Notes under the pieces: model-generated
Database searches by the model: none
The model's input: only the letters and a program-made list of their open reading frames with translations
Told to the model about the DNA's origin: nothing
Shown: piece after piece, positions 1 through 11,500 of the stretch
Layout of the letters: the number at the start of each line of letters is the position of its first letter
Position numbering within the stretch: position 1 is the first letter of the stretch
NCBI GenBank assembly: GCA_026874595.1
Contig: CM049311.1
Location: 12,677,676 to 12,741,675, forward strand
DNA: 64,000 nt
Origin: Sipunculus nudus
Lineage: Eukaryota > Annelida > Sipuncula > Golfingiida > Sipunculidae
Direction: 5' to 3'
Translations under genes and position numbers: made by a program

Positions 1-680
1 TTATGTGTCAATGAAGTGTTTGGTGGATAAATCATTAAAACGTAGCCTTAGACCAAGCAAGTTGTGTGCTTGCGGTTAAAATTCTTAAAGGGTGAAATCG
101 ATCCACATTTTTGGAGTCCCTCAGACCAGCGTAAGTAAATAAGAGTATGAATAAGAGACAAACTTAAATCCATATTTCTTATCCTAAGTATGCCTCGTTG
201 TCTGTATATACATACGTGATTCACACGTGGATCCGCTGTATGGAGGAGGACACGCGCACTCAAACTGGGTTGAGTTCAAAGATGTACAGGTGCCATTGTT
301 CAGACAGGGTGAAGACACACATGGACCTAAAAAAAATATTCTGTACATTTATTTTCAAATATTTTTTGCATTTGAAGAGTTCCGGTTTAAGTTACTGTGA
401 CAATTTGCACATGAGACCACCCCCGCCCCCCCCCCCCCCCAACTTTTTTGAAAAGGAAACGTTTTGTAGAAAAAGACAAAACTTTAATAACTACTTTAAA
501 ATTCAGTTTTCTTGGGAAAATGTTTGTGAACCCAATTTGAAGTACCAGTTTTCAAACTTTAACCAGAATTGGTAGGAACAAATTGTGTATCAAATCTCAT
601 GACAGAGTATGCATTACGTCATATGTTAATGGGTTAAAAAATAATTCAGGGTGATTTCATATACTAATTCCAAACATATA
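1..680. other. non-coding flank
   Basis: AT-rich sequence with short open frames only, none with recognisable domains. A poly-C tract lies at about 420-440. I see no gene here. Confidence 0.5.
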
Positions 681-1923
681 CAGTGGAACCCCACAATTAC
701 GATCACCCTGGGGACTGAGCAAAGTGGTCGTAATTTGGGGATGGTCGTATTTGTGAAACTCTTACCTTGGTCGCATATATCACGGCGATGTTTAATGTGT
801 ATCAGTTTGTATATATTGCATATCTTTAATGTGAGTTATAACAAAATATTTTACTAAGCGGAGAACCGTTATTAGGAATGTTTTATTTTGTGTAGCTGAA
901 AAGAAAACAAAATTGTTTTATATATTTATTCACGATAAAAATATATATACATTGACACATACCTAGTGACCGATGATTAACACATAATTACACTAGAGAC
1001 AATACGATGATTACCTACGTGAATATATTGAACATAATACGTGGCTGTCATATATTTAGCCCTCCGCCTGAGTATATATTGCGTGCACTTGAGTTTTACC
1101 GACGCTTAACTGCTGAGCCAGTTGGCGCTGACTGCATCCTAGTGTTTCCGCCTTGATTAACACCACTTTCTCCTTTAAGGAGCGCTCTTTCCGAGGCATG
1201 GTCGCACAACAGCAAGCAATTTAAACGTAAACTGAACCAGTATAGAGAAATAAACTGACAGCGATTTATCTGATAAGGCAAGACAACCGATTAGCCCCCA
1301 TGCAAGCTTTGTATTTATACATTTGACTGACTGCTCAATACTCAGTTTGAGTAAGGTATGAGCACATTTAGGATTAACTAGATCATTAATTTGACCAATG
1401 AGGTTCGAACATTATGTTATGAGTAAAAATATTAAGCTCTCACCCCCGCACTTTTGGTAGCTGTAATACAGGTGATCACTGAGGGGCAATTAGCATCGCT
1501 AGCCCAAGACCCCAGGGCAGTTAGCCAGGCAGACCGGTTCATTAAGTAATCAGCCGATAGTTGCCCTCCTTGATCTACAACTTACGCCTCAACGAGTCTC
1601 AGTGCGGACACCGTGTCAGGAAGGGTTACACTAGGGTTGGGAACCCTTGTTACCCTCTATGATATTTCGTTAAGGCGCCTGTGACAAGGCGCAGCCATTG
1701 ACTCGTGACAAAAGTTGTTTCAGTACTTCTCGCCGGTGGTCGCATTAGCGGGGTCGCATCAGCGCTGGGGCCAGAATATCTGGTCGTAATTCAGAATTTA
1801 GGGGTGGTCGTAAATTTGAGTCATTTTAAAACATAAATAAACTAAAAATAAATCGGGACCAAGCAAAGTGTTCGTAATTCTGGGGTGGTCGCAATTGTGG
1901 GGTGGTCGCAAGGCGGGGTTCCA

Positions 1924-1926
<3 letters not shown>
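681..1926 (-). mobile_element. pogo/Tigger-like DNA transposon, decayed
   Basis: The left end begins CAGTGGAACCCC and the right end finishes with its reverse complement GGGGTTCCACTG. Each end is flanked by a TA dinucleotide (679-680 and 1927-1928), the target duplication of Tc1/mariner/pogo elements. Subterminal sequence holds several copies of a GTGGTCGTAATT-like motif on both sides. At 1246 bp it is too short for a full transposase, but it retains a psq-type helix-turn-helix fragment on the minus strand. The family call rests on terminal sequence, TA target and that fragment. Confidence 0.75.
1056..1199 (-). pseudogene. pogo-type transposase N-terminal psq/CENP-B_N fragment
   Basis: An ATG at 1199 opens a 47-codon frame that starts MPRKERSLKEKVVLIKAE and continues through SQRQLAQQLSVGKTQVHAIY before a stop. 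This has the pattern of the CENP-B_N/psq helix-turn-helix that binds terminal repeats in pogo/Tigger/Jerky transposases: a basic start, K-x-x-LI, an SQRQLA turn and GK(S/T)QV. The remainder (CENP-B DNA-binding domain and DDE catalytic core) is absent within the inverted repeats, so this is a remnant of an internally deleted element. Confidence 0.7.

Positions 1927-1973
<47 letters not shown>
1927..1973. repeat. (TA)n microsatellite at transposon edge
   Basis: About 23 uninterrupted TA units abut the right terminus of the pogo-like element, so the TA target duplication has merged with or seeded the tract. Confidence 0.9.
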
Positions 1974-1976
<3 letters not shown>

Positions 1977-2753
1977 CGGTTAATTGTATAGTATAAGCCG
2001 TCAATCATGCACGAAAGTCCCGGATATTCATGTGCGATAAAGATCTCACGGACTACTGACCGCCCGTTGCGCTAATTAGCCTTTGGTATTGCTCACTCGA
2101 AAGGGGTTGCCTCATGTACAACTTACTGCTCCTTCCTCTATTTGCCTTTGATATGACCGCCTCAAATGGTTTACCTCCTTGACAACCTGCTTTATGAAAT
2201 GTGTGTTTGACGCGATTACTCAGCTAGGGACAGACTATAACAGGGTATGTTGGGATACGCTATAAACTTGGTCTTTGATTCGAGAGCATAACGTATACGG
2301 TCAAACTATGGATATGTTTTATAATTTATAATAAAATTAGTTCGAAAAATAGTATCAATTTGTTTTTATAGTTAATTCGAAGTGTGAGTGTGTATTTTAC
2401 CGGCCTTATGTGGCCTCTCACCTTATTGACCTTTGACACATTCACGTGATTGGCATGTAGCCAGACATTCACACTGCGTAGGATCGAACTCACAATTGTT
2501 TTCAGCAGGAACGATCTCTGAAGTAAGCATGACGTTTTCTGGAGGCGTTTGTTTTTAATACCACACATGAACAGGATAGTGTATACTTTGTATTTTTCAA
2601 GATAAAAGAAATCAATAGGTTATATTAAAATTCAAAATCTTTCAGGAATCTTGCTAAATCACATGACCTTTGACACATTCACGTGATCGTTAAGCTGTCA
2701 GCTATGTTGCAGAAACATCGTTTTTTTTATAGATAACATATGCGAACAGGTAA

Positions 2754-2803
<50 letters not shown>

Positions 2804-5384
2804 GCGGTGAGCCGCGTCTGTTATCACATTCATGCTACTATCAGTTATAACACACAACCTGGGGGATATAAGTGTGATTAACTATATACACTCATGTTAA
2901 CAGCCTTGGAAAACATACTGTAAAACACAGAAAAACAGTGTAACTGTTTACATGATTAGATTGTTTGACATCTAGAATTGTGCTTAAGATGACCCCAAGG
3001 TCATATACGCACTTGGAAGGGTGTCAATCACCTTCTTATCTATTCGTCTTATCAATCTTCTGAATGTCAACCTGTTACGCTTATACATTGGTATGTTGAC
3101 ACGAATTGAACTGCAGGAAAAGTGGCACACACCGATAAAAAGTGAGGATTAATAATAAACAAAATGGTGTAAGCACGCCATTACCAATAAAAAGAGCTAT
3201 ATATACTCCGTCACAATACAACAATAGGTATATACTGTTTTATTCATATTATCAGTCCAGTGAATAGAGCCGTATCGGCACTAGTAAAAATTCCGCATCG
3301 TGAATCGGTATACTCTATTTGCACTAAGCCACTAGTCCGCATCAGTTCTGTAAACTGTAGCCGCTTCAGGGTGGTCTACAGTTAGTTCGGTTGTCTTTAA
3401 CCGTTTACATAAACTTTTTTCTGGTTCATACAAGCAAATCTGTTTCTCGTCTGCGTGAGGCCAGTTTTACTACTATTTGGAGCAATCCTTACCACTTTTG
3501 TAGTAGAGTAAATCTGAATCACAACCAAGTGGTGACATCAAACTCAACATGTATTGAATGGACTGATTTAGGCTTTTGAAACGCGAACTACAGTGCGGAT
3601 TAAAGATTCGAGATTAAAGTAAACCGGTCTAAAATAATTTGGGTTATGTGAGAATTACGCTCAGATACGGCCTAACAGTTCGATTGCAACATATCTGATC
3701 GTACCGCTCAGTGATTATTGTTAGATCAGATAAGCTTAAACAACATAGGCTGATAACAAAATACATATAAAAGCTGCGCCCTTAAGGGTGCAATTACGAC
3801 TACATATTCATTCACATGAGTGTTAGACAAAGCCTCAACAAATTTAATACCAAATTTTACAGTTTTAATAAAACCCTAGTGTATCCTCAAAATGTACTAA
3901 AGGACAACAAAACCCATGTGTAAATAATTATTATATAATACACTTATTAAATAATAATTATTATATTCTTTTATATTCTTTTATAAACCTTTTCATACAT
4001 TGATATGTATATACCGCATGCACTTATGTAAATGTAATGACAATTACCGATACTTGTGATGGCTCGTACAGGACAAACAGAATGTTTATATCTCGGGCGC
4101 ATTGTCCCACGCGCGCGAGATAATTATCCTCTGCGCACGAAGTAACTATAAAAACACAGACCGTTAAGACTTGCATATAATTTCATTCACCCATGCTTAT
4201 CTGAACTGGATTTAGATTATGGTCGTTTATGAGCAAGAGCTGGCTAAATTCGTTGAGACCATGAAACGGGGCAACATTTGTCATAAAATGTTTGGTAATA
4301 ATTTCCATATATAACAAATATTCACTCCAAATATAGGATTCTGAAGTTGGACAAACTGTAATGGTTGATTTTGTTTTAGCTTTTCATCATAACACATCAA
4401 AAGATGGTAAGTTGTCATAAAGGTAAGGCAAACTGTGAAACACTTGTTTGGCTGACTCAAACTACGGCTGCATTTAAATTTTACGAATAATTTATAGGTG
4501 AAACATGGTCACTATGACCTTGTTCCTCAAAATTACTCTATAATACCTTCATCCTAAATCAGCTACTTATCAGATGCACAATCCAAATTTGGCTTAAATT
4601 TTGTTTCAGTTCATATGATAGGGTCATTCGGTTATTATTTTGTCATAAAGAAAGACACAGTAAATGCAAGTGAAATTTCAATAAGATGACATTTTTACCA
4701 ATAGAGCCAGATATTTTTTATTCATATAAAAAAAATATTATAACATAAATTTAGATTTGCATTTTGCATTAAATCTACCAGGTGTTACCTGTGTGATCGA
4801 TTTCAAGTTTAGAAAATGTACGGCAAAAAAAAAACTTCATTAAATAGCATCAACTCCTTTTATTTTATAAATAAAGCTAAGTTATAATGACCTCTGAACA
4901 GTTCGCAAAGATCACAATATATTTAGCTTCCTTTAAGTATATTTCCTTAATATTTGCGATGCTAAAATTTTTCACTTTTTCATTGTCGGGGGGGGGGGGG
5001 TCTATTATTCGCGATCTCCCCATAACCTAAATTAACAACACCGGGGATATACTTTAATAAACGAATTCTTTTGTTGAATAATATATTCGTAAAAATGTAT
5101 CAATAGGATCTGTCCCAAGTGGAAAAACGAAGGTGTAGAAATTAATGTTAATTAATTACTTTCAGATAATTTAAATGATAGGATATTATTTATAAAGGCA
5201 ATTTACGGGTAACAAATAAGATCCAATTTAAACTATTATATCAATCATTTTCCTTTCGACGTGCCTTTGATGATGGGGCCTCTAATGCACGAAGATTTTA
5301 TTTTCGCGATCATTTTTCTTTCGCGAATATCACGAATTTGAAACCCTCCCCAACAAAATGACGATCACATTATATATTTCTACT
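1974..5384. other. intergenic / possible downstream introns of the mucin gene
   Basis: This stretch contains a (TA)n microsatellite at 2759-2802, a poly-G tract at 4988-5000 and AT-rich DNA. The mucin exon ends in a splice donor at 5533, so later exons of that gene should lie here or beyond position 1 on the minus strand. I could not recognise one: short minus-strand open frames such as 2326-2568 show no domain. Confidence 0.4.
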
Positions 5385-5527
5385 TTAAAGCATACAGTAT
5401 GTGTCTGGTATATTATAAATTATCTTATATATGGAATGTGTGTAACTTTGACATTTTCCGGTAAATAAGAATATTATAACATAAGATGTAAAAAAAACAT
5501 ATTTATGTGTTACGTTATTGTAAAACA

Positions 5528-5534
5528 ACCTACC
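5528..5534 (-). other. splice donor ending the mucin exon
   Basis: On the minus strand the sequence reads CCCTCTG/GTAGGTTG, a strong donor, directly after the repeats degenerate (HQETTTDIMPSPSG). Beyond it the open frame continues for about 50 codons with a hydrophobic run (YVFFTSYVIIFLFTG) before the stop at 5385. That tail is probably intron read-through, though a retained-intron isoform with a short membrane anchor cannot be excluded. Confidence 0.6.
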
Positions 5535-8500
5535 AGAGGGGCTCGGCATAATGTCCGTCGTCGTTTCTTGGTGTCCTGTGGTAGTCGTCTTTCGTGTAGT
5601 TGTAGTGACCGATTCAGTTTGTGTGGTGGTAAATTCAGGCGTAGTGGTCGTCCCTCGAGTAGTGACAGAATCAGTTGATGTGGTTGTAAATACAGGCAAA
5701 ATTGTTGTCTCTTTAGAAGTGACCAGTTCAGTTTGTGTGGTGGAAAATACAAGCGTAGTGGTCGTTTCTGGAGTGGTGACCGGTTCAGTTTGTGTGGTGG
5801 GAAATACAGGCGTACTAGTCGTTTCTGGAGTGGTGACCGGTCCAGCTTGTGTTGTGGTAAATACAGGCGTTATGCTCGTATCTTGGACGGAAACCGGTTC
5901 AGTTTGTGTGGTGGGCAATACAGACGTACTGGTCGTCGCTGGAGTGGTAACCGGTTCAGTTTGTGTGGTGGGAAATACAGACGTACTGGTCGTCTCTGGA
6001 GTGGTAACCGGTTCAGTTTGTGTGCTGGGAAAGACCGACGTACTCGTCGTCTCTGGAGTTGTAACCGGTTCAGTTTGTGTGGTTGGAAATACAGGCGTAC
6101 TGGTCGACTCTGGAGTGGTAACCGATTCAGTTTGTGTGGTGGTAAATACAGACGTACTGGTCGTCTCTGGAGTGGTAACCGGTTCAGTGTGTGCGCTGGG
6201 AAATACAGGCGTACTCGTCGTCTCTGGAGTGGTGACCGGTTCAGTTTGTGTGGTGGGAAATACAGCCGTACTGGTCGGCTCTGGAGTGGTAACCGGTTTA
6301 GTTTGTGTGGTGGGAAATACAGGCGTACTGGTCGTCTCTGGAGTGGTAACCGATTCCGTTTGTGTGGTGGGGAATACAGACGTACTGCTCGTGTCTAAAG
6401 TGGTGACCGGTTCAGTTTGTGTGCTGGGAAATACAGGCGTAATGGTCGTCTCTGAGGTGGTAACCGGTTCAGTTTGTGTGGTGGGGAATACAGGCGTACA
6501 GGTCGTTTCTAAAGCGGTGACCGGTTCAGTTTGTGTGCTAGGGAATACAGGCGCACTGGTCGTCTCTGGAGTTGTAACCGGTTCAGTTTGTGTGGTTGGA
6601 AATACAGATGTATAGGTCGACTCTGGAGTTGTAACCGGTTCAGTTTGTGTGGTGGGAAATACAGGCGTACTGGTCGTCTCTGGAGTGGTAACCGGTTCAG
6701 TTTGTGTGGTGGGAAATACAGGCGTAGTTGTTGTCTCTTGAGAAGTGACCAGTTCAGTTTGTGTGGTGGTAAATACAGGCGTAGTGGTCTTTTCTGGATT
6801 AGTAACCATTTCCGTTTGTGTCGTGGTTAACTCAGGCGTAGTGGTTGTGTCTTGAGAAGTGACCGAATCAGTAGGTGTTGTGGTAAATACAGGCGTAGTT
6901 GTTGTCCCTCTAGTAGTGACCGGATTAGTTGGTGTTGTGGTAAATACAGGCGTTATAGTAGTCTCTGAAGTAGAGACCGGTTCAGTGTGTGTGGTGGTAA
7001 ATACATGCGAAGGTGTAGTCTCATTAGTTGTGACCGGTTCAGTTAAGATGGTGGTAAATGCAGGCGTACTGGTCGTTTCTGGAGTGGTGACCGGTTCAGT
7101 TTGTGTGGTGGGAAATACAGCCGTACTGGTCGGCTCTGGAGTGGTAACCGGTTTAGTTTGTGTGGTGGGAAATACAGGCGTACTGGTCGTCTCTGGAGTG
7201 GTAACCGATTCCGTTTGTGTGGTGGGGAATACAGACGTACTGCTCGTGTCTAAAGTGGTGACCGGTTCAGTTTGTGTGCTGGGAAATACAGGCGTAATGG
7301 TCGTCTCTGAGGTGGTAACCGGTTCAGTTTGTGTGGTGGGGAATACAGGCGTACCGGTCGTTTCTAAAGTGGTGACCGGTTCAGTTTGTGTGCTAGGGAA
7401 TACAGGCGCACTGGTCGTCTCTGGAGTTGTAACCGGTTCAGTTTGTGTGGTTGGAAATACAGATGTATAGGTCGACTCTGGAGTTGTAACCGGTTCAGTT
7501 TGTGTGGTGGGAAATACAGGCGTACTGGTCGTCTCTGGAGTGGTAACCGGTTCAGTTTGTGTGATGGGAAATACAGGCGTAGTTGTTGTCTCTTGAGAAG
7601 TGACCAGTTCAGTTTGTGTGGTGGTAAATACAGGCGTAGTGGTCTTTTCTGGATTAGTAACCATTTCCGTTTGTGTCGTGGTTAACTCAGGCGTAGTGGT
7701 TGTGTCTTGAGAAGTGACCGAATCAGTAGGTGTTGTGGTAAATACAGGCGTAGTTGTTGTCCCTCTAGTAGTGACCGGATTAGTTGGTGTTGTGGTAAAT
7801 ACAGGCGTTATAGTAGTCTCTGAAGTAGAGACCGGTTCAGTGTGTGTGGTGGTAAATACATGCGAAGGTGTAGTCTCATTAGTTGTGACCGGTTCAGTTA
7901 AGATGGTGGTAAATGCAGGCGTACTGGTCGTTTCTGGAGTGGTGACCGGTTCAGTTTGTGTGGTGGGAAATACAGGCGTACTGGTCGTCTCTGGAGTGGT
8001 AACCGGTTCAGTTTGTGTGGGGGGAAATAGGGGCGTAGTTGTTGTCTCTTGAGAAGTGACCAGTTCAGTTTGTGTGGTGGTAAATACAGGCGTAGTGGTC
8101 TTTTCTGGATTAGTAAACGTTTCCGTTTGTGTCGTGGTTAACTCAGGCGTAGTCGTTGTGTCTTGATAAGTGACCGAATCAGTAGGTGTTGTGGTAAATA
8201 CAGGCGTAGTTGTTGTCCCTCTAGTAGTGACCGGATTAGTTGGTGTTGTGGTAAATACAGACGTTATGGTAGTCTCTGAAGTAGAGACCGGTTCAGTGTG
8301 TGTGGTGGTAAATACATGCGAAGGGGTAGTCTCAGGAGTGGTGACCGGTTCAGTTTGTGTGCTCGGGAATACAGGCGTACTGGTCGTCTCTGGAGTGGTG
8401 ACCGATTCAGTGTGTGTGGTTGGAAATACAGGCGTACTTGTCGACTCTGGAGTGGTGACCGATTCAGTTTGTGTGGTGGTTAATACAGACGTACTGGTCG

Positions 8501-11500
8501 TATCTGGAGTGGTAACCGGTTCAGTTTGTGTGATAGGAAATACAGGCGTACTGGTAGGCTCTGGAATGGTGACCGGTTCAGTTTCTGTGGTATGAAACAC
8601 AGATGTACTGGTCGGCTCTGGAGTGGTAACCGGTTCAGTTTGTGTGGTGGGTAATACAGGCGTACTGGTCGTCTCTGGAGTGGTAACCGGTTCAGTTTGT
8701 GTGGTGGGAAATACAGGCGTAGTTGTCTCTTGAGAAGTGACCAGTTCAGTTTGTGTGGTGGTAAATACAGACGTAGTGGTCTTTTCTGGATTAGTAACCG
8801 TTTCCGTTTGTGTCGTGGTTAACTCAGGCGTAGTGGTTGTGTCTTGAGAAGTGACCGAATCAGTAGGTGTTGTGGTAAATACAGGCGTAGTTGTTGTCCC
8901 TCTAGTAGTGACCGGATTGGTTGGTGTTGTGGTAAATACAGGCGTTATGGTAGTCTCTGAAGTAGAGACCGGTTCAGTGTGTGTGGTGGTTAATACATGC
9001 GAAGGGGTAGTCTCAGGAGTGGTGACCGGTTCAGTCTGTTTGGTGGTATCTACAGGAGAGGTGGTCGTCTCATTAGTTGTGATCGGTTCAGTTAGGATGG
9101 TGGTAAATGCAGGCGTACTGGTCGTTTCTGGAGTGGTGACCGGTTCAGTTTGTGTGGTGGGAAATACAGACGTTCTGGTCGTTTCTGGAGTGGTTACCGT
9201 TTCAGTTTGTTTGGTGGGAAATACAGACGTACTGGTCTTTTCTGGATTAGTAACCGTTTCCGTTTGTGTCGTGGTTAACTCAGGCGTAGTCGTTGTGTCT
9301 TGATAAGTGACCGAATCAGTAGGTGTTGTGGTAAATACAGGCGTAGTTGTTGTCCCTCTAGTAGTGACCGTATTAGTTGGTGTTGTGGTAAATACAGACG
9401 TTATGGTAGTCTCTGAAGTAGAGACCGGTTCAGTGTGTGTGGTGGTAAATACATGCGAAGGGGTAGTCTCAGGAGTGGTGACCGGTTCAGTTTGTGTGCT
9501 CGGTAATACAGGCGTACTGGTCGTCTCTGGAGTGGTGACCGATTCAGTGTGTGTGGTTGGAAATACAGGCGTACTTGTCGACTCTGGAGTGGTGACCGAT
9601 TCAGTTTGTGTGGTGGTAAATACAGACGTACTGGTCGTATCTGGAGTGGTAACCGGTTCAGTTTGTGTGATAGGAAATACAGGCGTACTGGTAGGCTCTG
9701 GACTGGTGACCGGTTCAGTTTCTGTGGTATGAAACACAGATGTACTGGTCGGCTCTGGAGTGGTAACCGGTTCAGTTTGTGTGGTGGGAAATACAGGCGT
9801 ACTGGTCGTCTCTGGAGTGGTAACCGGTTCAGTTTGTGTGGTGGGAAATACAGGCGTAGTTGTTGTCTCTTGAGAAGTGACCAGTTCAGTTTGTGTGGTG
9901 GTAAATACAGACTTAGTGGTCTTTTCTGGATTAGTAACCGTTTCCGTTTGTGTCGTGGTTAACTCAGGCGTAGTGGTTGTGTCTTGAGAAGTGACCGAAT
10001 CAGTAGGTGTTGTGGTAAATACAGGCGTAGTTGTTGTCCCTCTAGTAGTGACCGGATTGGTTGGTGTTGTGGTAAATACAGGCGTTATGGTAGTCTCTGA
10101 AGTAGAGACCGGTTCAGTGTGTGTGGTGGTAAATACATGCGAAGGGGTAGTCTCAGGAGTGGTGACCGGTTCAGTCTGTTTGGTGGTATCTACAGGAGAG
10201 GTGGTCGTCTCATTAGTTGTGACCGGTTCAGTTAGGATGGTGGTAAATGCAGGCGTACTGCACGTTTCTGGAGTAGTGACCGGTTCAGTTTGTGTGGTGG
10301 GAAATACAGGCGTACTGGTCGTCTCTGAAGTGGTAACCGGTTCAGTTTGTGTGGTGGGAAATACAGGCGTAGTTGTTGTCTCTTGAGAAGTGACCAGTTC
10401 AGTTTGTGTGGTGGTAAATACAGGCGTAGTGGTCTTTTCTGATTTAGTAACCGTTTCCGTTTGTGTCGTGGTTAAATCAGGCGTAGTGGTTGTGTCTTGA
10501 GAAGTGACCGAATCAGTAGGTGTTGTGGTAAATACAGGCGTAGTTGTTGTCCCTCTAGTAGTGACCGGATTAGTTGGTGTTGTGGTAAATACAGACGTTA
10601 TGGTAGTCTCTGAAGTAGAGAGCGGTTCAGTGTGTGTGGTTAATACATGCGAAGGGGAAGTCTCAGGAGTGGTGACCGGTTTAGTCTGTTTGGTGGTATC
10701 TGCAGGAGAGGTGGTCGTCTCATTAGTTGTGACCGGATTAGTTGGTGTTGTGGTAAATACAGACGTTATGGTAGTCTCTGGAGTGGAGACCGGTTCAGTG
10801 TGTGTGGTTAATACATGCGAAGGGGTTGTCTCAGGAGTGGTGACCGTTTCCGTTTGTGTCGTGGTTAATTCAGGTGTAGTGGTGGTGTCTTGAGAAGTGA
10901 CCGGTTCAGTTTGTGTTGTGTTAAATACAGGCGTAGTGGTCGTTTCTGGAGTAGAGACCGGCTCAGTGTGCATGATGGTAAATACAGGCGAAGTGGTCGT
11001 CTCAGGTGTGGTGACCGGTTTACTCTGTTTGGTGGTATCTACAGGAGAAATAGTCGTCTCACGAGTTGTGACCGGTTCAGTTGACATAGTGGTAAATGCA
11101 GGCGTACTGGTTGTTTCTGGAGTGGTTACCGGTTCAGTTTGTGTTGTCGGAAATACAGACGTACTGGTTGTCTCTGCAGTGGTTACCAGCTCAGTTTGTG
11201 TGGTGGGAAATACAGGCGTACTGGTCGTCTCTGCAGTGGTAACCGTTTCAGTTCCGCTGGTGGGAAATACAGGCGTAATGGTCGTCTCTGGAGTGGTAAC
11301 CGGTTCAGTTTGTCTAGTTGGAAATACAGACGTACTGATCGCGTCTGGAGTGGTGACCAGTTCAGTTTGTGTGGTGGGAAATACAGACGTTCTGGTCGTC
11401 TCTGGAGTGGTAACCAGTTCAGTTTGTGTGGTAGGAAATACAGGCGTACTGGTCGTTTCTGGAGTGTTAACCGGTTCAGTTTGTGTGATAGGAAACACAG

